From: an uncultured Collinsella sp.
GTDB lineage: Bacteria > Actinomycetota > Coriobacteriia > Coriobacteriales > Coriobacteriaceae
Direction: 5' to 3'
Assembly: GCA_902475245.1 (NCBI GenBank)
Contig: CABRYP010000014.1
Span: 1-52,300 of the forward strand
Length of the DNA: 52,300 nt
A program made the translations under genes and the position numbers. A model generated the notes under the pieces. The model had not been told where the DNA came from, ran no database searches, and was given only the letters and a program-made list of their open reading frames with translations. Shown piece after piece: positions 42,480 to 52,002 of this stretch (positions are counted from its first letter, which is position 1; the number at the start of each line of letters is the position of its first letter).

Positions 42480-45257
42480 TTACTTCTTCCCGAATTTGAT
42501 TTTGATTGCGCGCTTCAAAGCGTACTTGCCGAGGCTTGGGAGCTTTTGCTCGTATTTGACCATCGTTGAGCACTCGGGGCGGTCGCGATCCAGATGGATG
42601 GCGTCGAACGCGCACTTGGTGGTGCACAGGCCGCAGCCGATGCACTTGTTGGGATCGACGATCGAGGCACCGCAGCCCAGGCAGCGGGCGGTCTCGGCGC
42701 GCACCTGCTCCTCGGTAAAGGTCTCGACGTACTCGCTAAAGGGCGCAGCCTTCTCGCGCTCGCGGTCGACACGTGCCACCTCGCGGCTCGCGTTGTCATA
42801 GCTCTCAATCACGACATCGTCGCGGTCGAGCGCGGTGTAGTGGCGCTGGTTGCGGCCGATGGTGAGCGTGGAGCCCGGCTGCACAAAGCGATGGATGGAC
42901 ACGGCGGCCTCGTGACCGGCGGCGATGGCGTCGATGGCAAAGCTGGGGCCGGTGTAGACGTCGCCGCCCACAAAGATGTCGGGCTCAGCGGTCTGATAGG
43001 TCTGGGGGTCGGCAAGAGCACCCTGGCCGCGGCCGAGCTCCACCTTGGAGCCAGCCAGCAGGTCGCCCCACACAATGGACTGGCCAATCGACATGACGAC
43101 ACGGTCGGCATCGACACGGCGCAAGTCGTTCTCGTCATACTCGGGCGCAAAACGGCCCTCGTCGTCAAAGACGCGCGTGCAGCGCTTGAAGGTGATGCCG
43201 CACACACGACCGGCCTCGTCCAGGTGAACCTCCTTGGGACCCCAGCCGCAGCTGATGTGAGCACCATCCTCGATGGCCTCGCGACGCTCCTCCTCGCTGG
43301 CGGGCATCTGAGCCTCGCTCTCCAGGCAGAACATCTCAACATGTTCGGAGCCCAGACGGCAGGCGTTGCGCGCGACATCGATGGCCACGTTGCCGCCGCC
43401 CACCACGATGGTGCGGCCGGGCAGCGCGTTGATCTTGCTACTGTTGACCTCGCGCAAAAAGTCGACAGCCACCGTCACATCCTCGGCATCCTCGCCCGGA
43501 ATGCCGGCAAGGCGTCCGCCCTGGCAGCCGATGGCAACATAGAAGGCCTTAAAGCCCTGCTCGCGCAGCTCGTCGAGCGTCACATCGCGACCGACCTCCA
43601 CGCCATAGCGGAACTCGGCACCCATCAGGCGAATGACCTCGACCTCGGCCTCGATAACGTCCTTCTGCAGCTTAAAGCTGGGAATGCCATAGGTGAGCAT
43701 GCCGCCCGGGCGCTCGTTCTTCTCGAACACGACGGGCTTGTAGCCCTTCTCGGCCAGATAAAAAGCGCAGGACAGACCGGCCGGGCCGGCACCGATGATG
43801 GCGATCTTCTGATCGAAGCCGCCAGCGCGTGTCGGCGTCACCACGGGCGGGACATAGCGGGTCGCGGCATCCAGATCGCGCTGGGCGATAAACTTCTTGA
43901 CCTCGTCGATAGCCACGGCGGCATCCACGCGACCACGGGTGCAGGCATCCTCGCAGCGGCGATTGCACACACGCCCGCAGATAGCGGGCAGCGGGTTCTC
44001 GCGCTTGATGAGCGCCAGCGCCTCGTCATAGCGGCCCTGCGCCGCAAGCTTTAAGTAGCCCTGAACGGCAACGTGCGCGGGGCAGGCCGTCTTGCAGGGC
44101 GCGGTGCCGGACTTGTGCGTCTCGATACGGTTATCGTTGCGGTAGTTGGGCGACCACTTGGTGTGGTCCCACTTGGTGGCATCGGGCAGCTCCTGGCGCG
44201 GATACTCGGGCACCTGTCCGCCGGCCTTTTTGCTGCAGAGCTTCTGGCCGAGCTTGGCGGCACCGGCCGGGCACACCTCAACGCAGCGACCGCAGGCCAC
44301 GCACTTGTCCTTCTCGACCTTGGCGACATAGGCCGAGCGCGACAGGTTGGGCGTGTTGAACAGCTGCGAGGTGCGCAGGGCGTAGCACACGTTGACGTTG
44401 CAGTTGCAGATGGCGAAGATTTTGTTCTCGCCGTCGATATTGGTGATCTGGTGCACAAAGCCGTTGTCCTCGGCCTGGCGCAAGATGTCGTAGACCTCCT
44501 CGCGCGTCACATAGTGGCCGCGGTCGGTCTCAACCACATAGTCGGCCATATCGCCCACGGCGATGCACCAGTCGGCGGGGTCGTCGGCGCAGCCCTCGCC
44601 CATCACGCGACGGCTCGCGCGGCAGCTGCAGGTACTGGCGGCATACTTGCCCTCGTATTTGTCGAGCCAATGCTCGATATGCTCGATCGGCACCGAGGTG
44701 CTCGAAGCATCGATAGCCTTCTCGACCGGAATGACGTGCATGCCGATGCCAGCGCCGCCGGGCGGCACCATCGGCGTGGCCTTGGACAGCGGTCCCTTAG
44801 ACGCCTGCTCAAAGAACTTAGCATAGACCGGATGCTCCTCGAGCTGGCTCACGCGCATGTTGAGGAACTCGGCAGAACCCGGCACCAGCATGGGCAGCAC
44901 CCACTGCTTGGCGCGCTCGGGGTTTTCCCAGTTGTACTCGAGCAAGCCCGTGTAGCTCATGTCGTCGAGCATCTTCTCGATCTGGGCCTCGGGCATGCCG
45001 GTGAGCTTGACCATCTCGGGCAGCGTGTAGGGACGGCGCATCTTCATCTTGCAGAGTACCTCGGCCTGCTCGTCAGTCGCGGCCTCGGCAAACGACCAGT
45101 ACTCGTAGCCCAGCAGCTCGTCGCGATGCAGCAGGCGGTTAGTGCAGTGCTCGCACAGTTTGACGATAGCCTCGCGCGGATGCTCCGGCAGCGGCGGCAC
45201 AAACTCCGCACCGATATCGGGCTCGGTGTAGCTAATCCCCGGTCCGTTGAGAATCAT
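42480..45257 (-). CDS. Multi-domain FeS / FAD-NAD(P)H oxidoreductase (GltD-like core)
   Basis: 925 residues. The N-terminal 300 contain winged-helix-like sequence and Cys-rich STCSCRASRRVMGEGC. A 4Fe-4S motif CVACGRCVEVCP is near 320. Then a glutamate-synthase small-subunit-like unit: CPAHVAVQGYLKLAAQGRYD and CGRVCNRRCEDACTRG (about 395-440), FAD site IAIIGAGPAGLSCAFYLAEK (near 484), NAD(P) site IVVGGGNVAIDVARNA (near 617), and SIGQSIVWG. The C-terminus has CLGCGASIVDPNKCIGCGLC and CAFDAIHL, a second ferredoxin unit. It probably moves electrons between NAD(P)H and ferredoxin or another partner; the true substrate is unknown. GAAGGG precedes the ATG. It diverges from the TetR gene. Confidence 0.85.
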   Translation of the reverse strand: MILNGPGISYTEPDIGAEFVPPLPEHPREAIVKLCEHCTNRLLHRDELLGYEYWSFAEAATDEQAEVLCKMKMRRPYTLPEMVKLTGMPEAQIEKMLDDMSYTGLLEYNWENPERAKQWVLPMLVPGSAEFLNMRVSQLEEHPVYAKFFEQASKGPLSKATPMVPPGGAGIGMHVIPVEKAIDASSTSVPIEHIEHWLDKYEGKYAASTCSCRASRRVMGEGCADDPADWCIAVGDMADYVVETDRGHYVTREEVYDILRQAEDNGFVHQITNIDGENKIFAICNCNVNVCYALRTSQLFNTPNLSRSAYVAKVEKDKCVACGRCVEVCPAGAAKLGQKLCSKKAGGQVPEYPRQELPDATKWDHTKWSPNYRNDNRIETHKSGTAPCKTACPAHVAVQGYLKLAAQGRYDEALALIKRENPLPAICGRVCNRRCEDACTRGRVDAAVAIDEVKKFIAQRDLDAATRYVPPVVTPTRAGGFDQKIAIIGAGPAGLSCAFYLAEKGYKPVVFEKNERPGGMLTYGIPSFKLQKDVIEAEVEVIRLMGAEFRYGVEVGRDVTLDELREQGFKAFYVAIGCQGGRLAGIPGEDAEDVTVAVDFLREVNSSKINALPGRTIVVGGGNVAIDVARNACRLGSEHVEMFCLESEAQMPASEEERREAIEDGAHISCGWGPKEVHLDEAGRVCGITFKRCTRVFDDEGRFAPEYDENDLRRVDADRVVMSIGQSIVWGDLLAGSKVELGRGQGALADPQTYQTAEPDIFVGGDVYTGPSFAIDAIAAGHEAAVSIHRFVQPGSTLTIGRNQRHYTALDRDDVVIESYDNASREVARVDREREKAAPFSEYVETFTEEQVRAETARCLGCGASIVDPNKCIGCGLCTTKCAFDAIHLDRDRPECSTMVKYEQKLPSLGKYALKRAIKIKFGKK

Positions 45258-45348
45258 AGTCGTCCCTTCTCTTGTCGCAGCCTGGCAGGCACGCAGCGCC
45301 CCTCTTTTTACGGGCTCGACATGCCCCCACGCCGTTCACCCGTTATTG

Positions 45349-45386
45349 TTGACATTGTGTCAAAAACAGTATTGACGAACCGTCAA
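45349..45386. promoter_or_regulatory. Tandem TetR-type operator
   Basis: Two 15-bp palindromes of the same form: TTGACA-TTG-TGTCAA (45349-45363) and TTGACG-AAC-CGTCAA (45372-45386), with centres 23 bp apart, between the divergent oxidoreductase and TetR genes. Confidence 0.6.
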
Positions 45387-45445
45387 CAATATTCAAGACT
45401 GTTAGGCGAACGGTCAGGCAAAAGAGGATGAAAGGCGGCAAACGT

Positions 45446-46108
45446 ATGAGCGATAACGCAGCGAACACCTCTGTGGCCGATGCCGTCCCCGCGCCCGACA
45501 GCACGGCCAAACGTCTGACGGGCGACGAACGCCGTCGCGAGATCCTCGATGCCGTGCGCACCGTAAGCTCCGAGCTGGGCGTGTCGCATCTATCTGTCTC
45601 GGCCGTGACCAAGCGAGCCGGCTGCACGCGCTCATTGTTCTACCACTACTTTGCCGATATGGACGCCGCCGTCACCGCTGTCATGGACGAGGCAATCGAC
45701 GGTTTTATCTCCGAGCTCGAGCAGTGGAACGCCGGCCGCACCGTCGGTGATATCGAAGGCGCGCTCGACACCGTCGCCCCGCTCTTTAAGCGTCTGGTCG
45801 TGAGCGGCCACGAGCTGCCGAGCACGCTCACCTCGAGCAGCGGTGCGCTCTACGGCGGCTTTTTGCACAACGTGGTCCAGCGCGTGGCGCAGTATATCTG
45901 CGACACCACCGTGGTGGATTTTGTCGCCCATCATGAGCTACGCATCGACCATGTCTACGAGACGTTCTACACCCTCATCATGGGGTTGTTGATGTATATC
46001 CGCACACACCCCGATGTGCCCGACGAGACGGTCAAGGAAATCATCGCCTCGACACTCCACATCGAGGGCTATACCGCCAAGTATCCGGAGCGCAAGCCCC
46101 AGAACTGA
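45446..46108 (+). CDS. TetR/AcrR family transcriptional regulator
   Basis: 220 residues from MSDNAANTSVAD, behind AAAGGCGG; an ATG six codons earlier is too close to its own ribosome site. The helix-turn-helix is at about 32-78 (RREILDAVRTVSSELGV, SAVTKRAGCTRSLFYHYFAD). The C-terminal ligand domain is all-helical and not assigned. It diverges from the FeS/FAD oxidoreductase with two matching palindromes between them, so it probably represses itself and that gene. Confidence 0.9.
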   Translation: MSDNAANTSVADAVPAPDSTAKRLTGDERRREILDAVRTVSSELGVSHLSVSAVTKRAGCTRSLFYHYFADMDAAVTAVMDEAIDGFISELEQWNAGRTVGDIEGALDTVAPLFKRLVVSGHELPSTLTSSSGALYGGFLHNVVQRVAQYICDTTVVDFVAHHELRIDHVYETFYTLIMGLLMYIRTHPDVPDETVKEIIASTLHIEGYTAKYPERKPQN

Positions 46109-46171
46109 CGACATTTGGCCAAACTGCCCGCGATCAGAAGAGGGGCCGCGGGCGTGTGAAAGGAGAGCAGC

Positions 46172-47179
46172 ATGCTGTTCGATGTTTGGGGTAGCGATAC
46201 CCTTATCCACTGGGCCGGCTGGGCCATGGTCTTTATTGGCCTCATCGTGCTCAACGAGGTCGGCCGCCGCACCAAGCTGGGCGCGGCAATCATCTTTGGC
46301 GTGGCCCCGCTGGCCATGACCATCTACTGCGTCGCCATCGCCATCGGCGTTTCGCAGGGTGCCGAGTGGGCGCTCACCAACCCCACCCATGTGTACCAGA
46401 ACAGCTGGTTCCACTACGCCAAGGTATACGCGGCGCTGGCCGGTTGCTGGGGCTTCATTGCCATTAAGTACCAGTGGGGCAAGATCGGCAAGGCGCATTG
46501 GTTCCGCGCATGGCCGTTTGTGATCGTCGCCATCAACATCATGATCGCCGTCGTGTCCGACTTTGAGAGCGCCTATCACTTCTTTGTCCTGGGCCAGTCC
46601 ACCTGGGTCACCTCCGAAGGTGCTACGCAGCTGGCCGGCTGGAACAACGTGTTCAACGGCATCGCCGGTATCATCAACATCTTCTGCATGACCGGTTGGT
46701 GGAGCGTCTACGCCTCCGAGGATCAGACCGACATGCTGTGGCCCGACATGACCTGGGTCTACATCATCGCCTACGATATCTGGAACTTCTGCTACACCTA
46801 CAACTGCCTGCCCACCCACTCCTGGTTCTGCGGCTTTGCGCTGCTGCTGGCGCCCACCGTCGCCGCCTTTATCTGGAACAAGGGCGGCTGGATTCAGAAC
46901 CGCGCCTTTACGCTTGCTATTTGGTGCATGTTTGCCCAGGTGTTCCCGTACTTCCAGGAGGAGTCCATCTTTGTGACCCACTCCACGCTCGACCCCGGCG
47001 CCGCCACCGCGGTCTCGATTGCCGCGCTGATCGCCAACGTCGCCGCGATCATCTACATCGCCTACCGCGCCAAGAAGCTCGGCCGCAATCCCTACAAGCA
47101 GGATGTCTTTGAGGGCACCAGCGATTGGGAGAAGGCTACCGCTCGCCGCGCCAAGGTTGATTACGCGCACGCCGAGTAA
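46172..47179 (+). CDS. DUF5692-like polytopic membrane protein
   Basis: 335 residues with nine or ten membrane segments and many conserved Trp (WFHYAKVYAALAGCWGF, NNVFNGIAGIINIFCMTGWW, DMTWVYIIAYDIWNFCYTYN). The pattern matches DUF5692 membrane proteins as I remember them; function unknown. AAAGGAGAG precedes the ATG. It lies 63 nt downstream of the TetR gene and may be in its operon, in which case its substrate would be the regulator's effector. A terminator follows. Confidence 0.8.
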   Translation: MLFDVWGSDTLIHWAGWAMVFIGLIVLNEVGRRTKLGAAIIFGVAPLAMTIYCVAIAIGVSQGAEWALTNPTHVYQNSWFHYAKVYAALAGCWGFIAIKYQWGKIGKAHWFRAWPFVIVAINIMIAVVSDFESAYHFFVLGQSTWVTSEGATQLAGWNNVFNGIAGIINIFCMTGWWSVYASEDQTDMLWPDMTWVYIIAYDIWNFCYTYNCLPTHSWFCGFALLLAPTVAAFIWNKGGWIQNRAFTLAIWCMFAQVFPYFQEESIFVTHSTLDPGAATAVSIAALIANVAAIIYIAYRAKKLGRNPYKQDVFEGTSDWEKATARRAKVDYAHAE

Positions 47180-47249
47180 CGCACCTGGCGCAAACATCGC
47201 TTGAGTACGAAGCCGCGTAGCCGGCTCCGCGCAACTCAACGCATTGCAG

Positions 47250-47289
47250 AGCCCCCGGAATGTGATTCGTCCGCGTTCCGGGGCTTTTT
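47250..47289 (+). terminator. Intrinsic terminator after the DUF5692-like gene
   Basis: AGCCCCCGGAA and TTCCGGGGCT form a stem with one bulge, followed by TTTTT. Confidence 0.85.
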
Positions 47290-47411
47290 GCTGCCGCGAG
47301 GATGCGGCTAAACGATGCACTCGGGTTAAATCGGATCTTATATTTCGCATGCGCTTTATATGGCTCCATTTTTGGGTACAGTGTTGTCCCGATATTGAGC
47401 TTGGGGGATAT

Positions 47412-48914
47412 ATGAAAGATGAGACGATGAGCCAAGAGGATGCGGCCCAAGATGCAGAAGCATGCGCTGAGGCCCTGGAGAGCCTAGACCAGATCGCACT
47501 GGCCGAGATTGCGTTTGACGATTCGAGCGTTGATGTGCGAGATGAGCCGGAAATCGAAGCGCAGCCCGATGATCAGGATGCAAAAGACGATGGCGCCGCG
47601 CCCACCGAAGACGAGGCGGGGCACGAGGAATCCGAATGCGAGGCCGACGACCAGCCCGAATCCGACACGAGCGAGGAAACCATCTTGCTCGACAGCTTGC
47701 CCGCCGAAGATTCGCTGACCCACGAACTCCCTGGCTTAGGCTCTGCGCCTGCCGTGGACGAGACCATCGCCATGGGCGATATTCCCCTACCGTCCGTTCC
47801 TTCGGCACGCGAAGCCGAGGTTCGTCATCGTAAGATGTCGCCCAGGCGCCGCAACCTGATGGTTGCCGGCGTTGTGGCCGTCGCGCTCGTCGCCGGCGGC
47901 GCAGGCTATGCTGCCTGGAACGGATATCAGCAAGAGCAGGCTGCCGCTGTCGCCGCCAGTGCGCACACGATGATGTCGGTGCAAATTGGCGTACATGCCG
48001 CGGGGCTCGACTGCTCCACCGGCTCAAAGATCCCCGTGCAGGTGAGTGGCCAGGACTCCGACGGCTCTTCTGTGAGCGAAACGCTCTACGTTGACGAGCA
48101 CGGTCGCGGCATTAAGCTGCTGCCCGGCGATTACACGCTCTCCATTGCTGGATCCCCCATCGCGGAAGACGGCACCATCTACACCGTCCCGACCACCAAG
48201 GCGCAGGTCACCATTAAGAGCGATGGGCAGGATTTGAGTGCCCAGGCCACCTTTAAGCTCAAGGTACCTTCGGCCGACACGGTGACCGACGACCAGATCG
48301 ATGCCGCCGCCAAGTATGCCGAGGAAGGGGGCGCAAGCTCTGCCGCCGCGGCAAAGATACTCCAGCAGGCGGCAATTACGCGCCGTGATGCCGCCGCCAA
48401 CGCCGTAAGCGCAAGCGAGGCACAGTCCGCCCGCGATGCCGACGCTCGACACAAGGCGACGAACCTGTATCAGCTCGATATTCCGGTTGAGTGGTATGGC
48501 AAGGTCGCGACCTGGCAAAACGGCAGCACGCTGTGCATCTATCTGGGCGATGACACCAATACGCCAATCGTGACCCTTGTCGCAGTGCGCGACGGCGAGA
48601 CCTTTATGCCCGACGACGGCGATACGGTTTTGGGCACGGTCAGCCTAGGAAACGGCTACACCGTCTACGCCAGCAGCCCTGTCTATCCGTACGTGATTCC
48701 GCAAACCGTTAATGGACGCACGCAGGACCCTGTGTCGACCTACCCCATGGATACGGCGATTGAGCTTGTCGAGCTTACGACCGGCAACCGCTACACCTAT
48801 AGCCAGATTAAGAACGACCTGGTTGGCAAAGACGGCAACGCAGACGCCGCGACCAAACTCGAGACCGACTACCTCGCCCAGATTCTCCTGCCGAGCATCA
48901 AAGCCCAGGACTAG
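47412..48914 (+). CDS. Single-pass membrane protein with acidic cytoplasmic part, unknown function
   Basis: 500 residues from MKDETMSQEDAAQDAEA (GGGGGA upstream; another ATG follows five codons on). Residues 1-135 are very acidic and probably disordered. A basic stop RHRKMSPRRRN precedes the single membrane segment (LMVAGVVAVALVAGGAGYAAW, about 142-165). The outside part of 335 residues has a beta-rich domain (IPVQVSGQDSDGSSVSETLY, GDYTLSIAGSPIAEDGTIYT), a helical Ala-rich linker and a C-terminal domain with GNGYTVYASSPVYPYVI. No family is recognised. The layout (acidic inside, long outside) resembles envelope proteins of unknown role in related bacteria. Confidence 0.75.
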   Translation: MKDETMSQEDAAQDAEACAEALESLDQIALAEIAFDDSSVDVRDEPEIEAQPDDQDAKDDGAAPTEDEAGHEESECEADDQPESDTSEETILLDSLPAEDSLTHELPGLGSAPAVDETIAMGDIPLPSVPSAREAEVRHRKMSPRRRNLMVAGVVAVALVAGGAGYAAWNGYQQEQAAAVAASAHTMMSVQIGVHAAGLDCSTGSKIPVQVSGQDSDGSSVSETLYVDEHGRGIKLLPGDYTLSIAGSPIAEDGTIYTVPTTKAQVTIKSDGQDLSAQATFKLKVPSADTVTDDQIDAAAKYAEEGGASSAAAAKILQQAAITRRDAAANAVSASEAQSARDADARHKATNLYQLDIPVEWYGKVATWQNGSTLCIYLGDDTNTPIVTLVAVRDGETFMPDDGDTVLGTVSLGNGYTVYASSPVYPYVIPQTVNGRTQDPVSTYPMDTAIELVELTTGNRYTYSQIKNDLVGKDGNADAATKLETDYLAQILLPSIKAQD

Positions 48915-48956
48915 CCGGCCCGAAGACAGCCGCCCAACACCCACATCCCCCTACGC

Positions 48957-49023
48957 AGTTGCGGTGAAATAGGGACTGTTTTTGCTGGTCAAACCGCAAA
49001 ACAGTCCCTATTTCACCGCAACT
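48957..49023. repeat. Palindromic repeat, AGTTGCGGTGAAAT family, copy 3 (perfect)
   Basis: Arms 48957-48982 and 48998-49023 are exact reverse complements over 26 nt around a 15-nt loop. The ends are AGTTGCGGTGAAATAGGGAC and its complement. It lies between the convergent 47412 and 49048 genes, 43 and 24 nt from their stops. Confidence 0.85.
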
Positions 49024-49047
49024 TATTGGTGACCTTTTGGGTGGCAC

Positions 49048-49242
49048 TCAGCGCCACGGATCGGCTTCGAACATTGGCTCGCGCTCGGGGCGGCGATCGC
49101 TGTAGGGATCGTAACCGTCATCGTCCTCGTTCTCGGCACGGATATAGGGGTCGCGCGGCTTGGGCGCCGGTTTAGGCGGAGTCTTCGGTGCGGCGGGCGC
49201 CGCCTCAGCCACCGGTGCGTTCGTCTTGTTCTCGTCTTTCAT
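49048..49242 (-). CDS. Small acidic Pro-rich protein
   Basis: 64 residues from MKDENKTNAPVAEA, with AAGGAG 9 nt upstream. An Ala/Pro/Lys region (about 8-30) is followed by an acidic part with Tyr and Arg (RAENEDDDGYDPYSD). It has no membrane segment or Cys and is likely disordered. It follows clpB on the same strand, beyond that gene's terminator. Coding is supported by the ribosome site and composition; function unknown. Confidence 0.6.
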   Translation of the reverse strand: MKDENKTNAPVAEAAPAAPKTPPKPAPKPRDPYIRAENEDDDGYDPYSDRRPEREPMFEADPWR

Positions 49243-49294
49243 CTGCATAGCTCCTTGCCATGTGCTCACGTTCAACACCATCGATTGTCGCACG

Positions 49295-49329
49295 AAAAAG
49301 GGCAGCGGACCCAATCGGATCCGCCGCCC
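49295..49329 (-). terminator. Intrinsic terminator after clpB
   Basis: On the minus strand GGGCGGCGGA and TCCGCTGCCC pair around 10 nt, followed by TTTTT. Confidence 0.85.
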
Positions 49330-49374
49330 TTGGCGTTCGGCTCAAAAGGCAGATTTTAAGGCATGGCCCAAAAT

Positions 49375-52002
49375 CTACTCGGCGTCGGGGACCTCGTAGG
49401 TGGCCGCCGGCGTATTGTCGCACACGACGGTAAAGCCGCCGTCCTTGTCGACATCGACCGTCACCTGATCGCCCTCGCGCACCGTGCCGTCGATGATAGC
49501 GGCGGCGATGGCGTCCACGACCTCGCGCTGGACCAGGCGCTTGAGCGGACGGGCACCGAACACGGGGTCCAGGCCACCCACGGCGAGCATCTGCTTGGCC
49601 GCCGGGGTGATGGCAAGCGTCATGCGCTCCTTGGCCAGGCGTGCGCGGACGTCGGCAAGCTGGATGTCGACGATCTTCTCGATCTGCGCCATGCCGAGCG
49701 GATGGAACACCACGATATCGTCGATACGGTTGAGGAACTCGGGGCGGAAGGTCTGAGCCATGGCGGCGTCGACCTGATGGCGCATCTCCTCCTCGTCCTT
49801 ACCGGACAGATCGGCGATGGCCTTGGAGCCCACGTTGGACGTCATGATGATAATCGTGTTCTTGAAGGACACCTGGCGACCCTGGCCATCGGTTAGACGA
49901 CCGTCGTCAAGCACCTGCAACAGCACGTTAAAGACATCCGGATGGGCCTTCTCCATCTCGTCGAGCAAGATCACGGAGTAGGGGCGACGGCGTACGGCCT
50001 CGGTGAGCTGGCCGCCCTCGTCGTAGCCCACGTATCCCGGGGGCGCACCGATCAGACGCTGGACGCTGAACTTCTCCATGTACTCGGACATGTCGATACG
50101 CACGAGCGCGCGCTCGTCGTCGAACAGGCACTCGGCAAGCGCCTTGGCGAGCTCGGTCTTGCCTACGCCGGTGGGGCCCAGGAAGAAGAAGCTGCCGATG
50201 GGCTTGTCCGGATCGGAGAGGCCCGCACGGCTGCGGCGCACAGCTGCGGCGACGGCGGAGACGGCCTCGTCCTGGCCGATGACGCGCTTATGCAGCTCAC
50301 CCTCCAAGCCCTTGAGCTTGTCGAGCTCGCCCTGCATCATCTTGGACACGGGCACGCCGGTCCAGGCACTCACGACCTCGGCGATCTCATCGGAAGTCAC
50401 CTGCTCGTTGAGACCCTCGCCGTCCTGCTGCTTTTGCGCCTCGAGCGCAGCCTCGGAATCCTGAATCTGCTGTTGCAGGCCCGGAATCACGGAGTAGCGC
50501 AGCTCGGACGCACGGCCCAGGTCGCCGTTGCGAGTCGCGCGCTCCTCTTCGCTCTTGGCCTCGTCAAGCTGGCCCTTAAGCTCCTGCACGTGGTCGATGG
50601 CGTTCTTTTGGTTGAGCCAGCCGGCCTTTTGCACGTTGAGCTTTTCCTGGACCTCGGCGATCTCTTGGCGCAGGGCCTCCAGACGCTCCTTGGAGGCGTC
50701 ATCGGTCTCCTTCATGAGCGCCTGCTCCTCGATCTGCAGCTGGGTAAGCTGACGCGTGGTGGCGTCGATCTCGACCGGCATGCTGTCGAGCTCCATGCGC
50801 AGGCGGCTTGCGGCCTCGTCGACCAGGTCGATGGCCTTGTCGGGCAGGAAGCGGTCGGCGATGTAGCGATCGGAGAGGTCGGCAGCTGCCACGAGCGCAC
50901 TATCGGTGATATGCACGCCGTGGAAGATCTCGTACTTCTCCTTGAGGCCACGCAGGATCGAGATGGTGTCCTCGACGGTAGGCTCGGAGACCATCACGGT
51001 CTGGAAACGACGGGCGAGCGCCGCGTCCTTCTCGATGTACTTGCGGTATTCGTCAAGCGTAGTCGCGCCGATCGCATGCAGGTCGCCACGAGCGAGCGCC
51101 GGCTTCAGGATGTTGCCGGCGTCCATGGAGCCCTCGGTGGCACCCGCGCCCACGATGGTGTGGAGCTCATCGATGAACAGGATGACCTTGCCCTCGGACT
51201 TCTGTACCTCCTTGAGCACGGCCTTCAAGCGGTCCTCGAACTCACCGCGGTACTTGGCGCCGGCGACCAGCGCGCTCATGTCGAGCTCGATAAGGTCGCG
51301 GTCGCGCAGCGTGCTCGGCACGTCGCCGGCCACGATACGCTGGGCGATGCCCTCGACGATGGCCGTCTTGCCGACGCCCGGCTCGCCGATGAGCACCGGG
51401 TTGTTCTTGGTGCGACGGGACAGGACCTGGATGGTACGACGGATCTCGTCGGTACGGCCGATGACCGGGTCGAGTTTGCCGGCGCGGGCAAGGTCGCAGA
51501 TATTGCGGCCGTACTGCTCCAGCGCCTCAAACTGGGTCTTGTCCTCGGCAGACGTCACGCGGTCATCGCCGCGCAACTCCTCGTAGACTTGCTCGATGCG
51601 CTCCTTGGTCACGCCGGCGTCACGCAGAACGCGGCCGGCCTCGCCCTTGTCCTCGGCAAGTGCCATCAGCAGATGCTCGGTCACCACAAAGCTGTCGCCC
51701 ATCTTGGTGGCCTTCTTCTCGGCCTTTTCGATGACGCGGACGAGCTCGTTGGACAGGCCCATCTGCTGGCCCTCGCCCGAAACCTTGGGCGCGCGGTCGA
51801 TGGCATCTTGTGTGGAGCGTGCAAGCTGGGCCGGATCGGCGCCGATGCGCTCGATGATCACGGAGATATTGCGCTCGCCGGCACCAAGCAGGGCGGACAG
51901 CAGGTGAATCGGCTCCACCGCGCCGGCCTGCGCGTCGGCAGCCGTGCTCATGGCGGTCTGCAGCGCCTCGCGCGACGTCATTGCCAGCTTATCGATTCTC
52001 AT
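49375..52002 (-). CDS. clpB: ATP-dependent chaperone ClpB
   Basis: 875 residues, the normal length. ClpB is a hexameric disaggregase that works with DnaK. The N-terminal Clp domain (MRIDKLAMTSREALQTAM and following, 1-145) is followed by AAA+ domain 1 with GEPGVGKT near 206 and ILFIDELHTIVGAG, the coiled-coil middle domain (about 400-530), and AAA+ domain 2 with GPTGVGKT near 609 and VILLDEMEKAHPDVF. It lacks a ClpP-binding loop. GAGAGGTGATTCC precedes the ATG. No HAIR (HspR) or CIRCE element was seen upstream. Confidence 0.97.
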   Translation of the reverse strand: MRIDKLAMTSREALQTAMSTAADAQAGAVEPIHLLSALLGAGERNISVIIERIGADPAQLARSTQDAIDRAPKVSGEGQQMGLSNELVRVIEKAEKKATKMGDSFVVTEHLLMALAEDKGEAGRVLRDAGVTKERIEQVYEELRGDDRVTSAEDKTQFEALEQYGRNICDLARAGKLDPVIGRTDEIRRTIQVLSRRTKNNPVLIGEPGVGKTAIVEGIAQRIVAGDVPSTLRDRDLIELDMSALVAGAKYRGEFEDRLKAVLKEVQKSEGKVILFIDELHTIVGAGATEGSMDAGNILKPALARGDLHAIGATTLDEYRKYIEKDAALARRFQTVMVSEPTVEDTISILRGLKEKYEIFHGVHITDSALVAAADLSDRYIADRFLPDKAIDLVDEAASRLRMELDSMPVEIDATTRQLTQLQIEEQALMKETDDASKERLEALRQEIAEVQEKLNVQKAGWLNQKNAIDHVQELKGQLDEAKSEEERATRNGDLGRASELRYSVIPGLQQQIQDSEAALEAQKQQDGEGLNEQVTSDEIAEVVSAWTGVPVSKMMQGELDKLKGLEGELHKRVIGQDEAVSAVAAAVRRSRAGLSDPDKPIGSFFFLGPTGVGKTELAKALAECLFDDERALVRIDMSEYMEKFSVQRLIGAPPGYVGYDEGGQLTEAVRRRPYSVILLDEMEKAHPDVFNVLLQVLDDGRLTDGQGRQVSFKNTIIIMTSNVGSKAIADLSGKDEEEMRHQVDAAMAQTFRPEFLNRIDDIVVFHPLGMAQIEKIVDIQLADVRARLAKERMTLAITPAAKQMLAVGGLDPVFGARPLKRLVQREVVDAIAAAIIDGTVREGDQVTVDVDKDGGFTVVCDNTPAATYEVPDAE

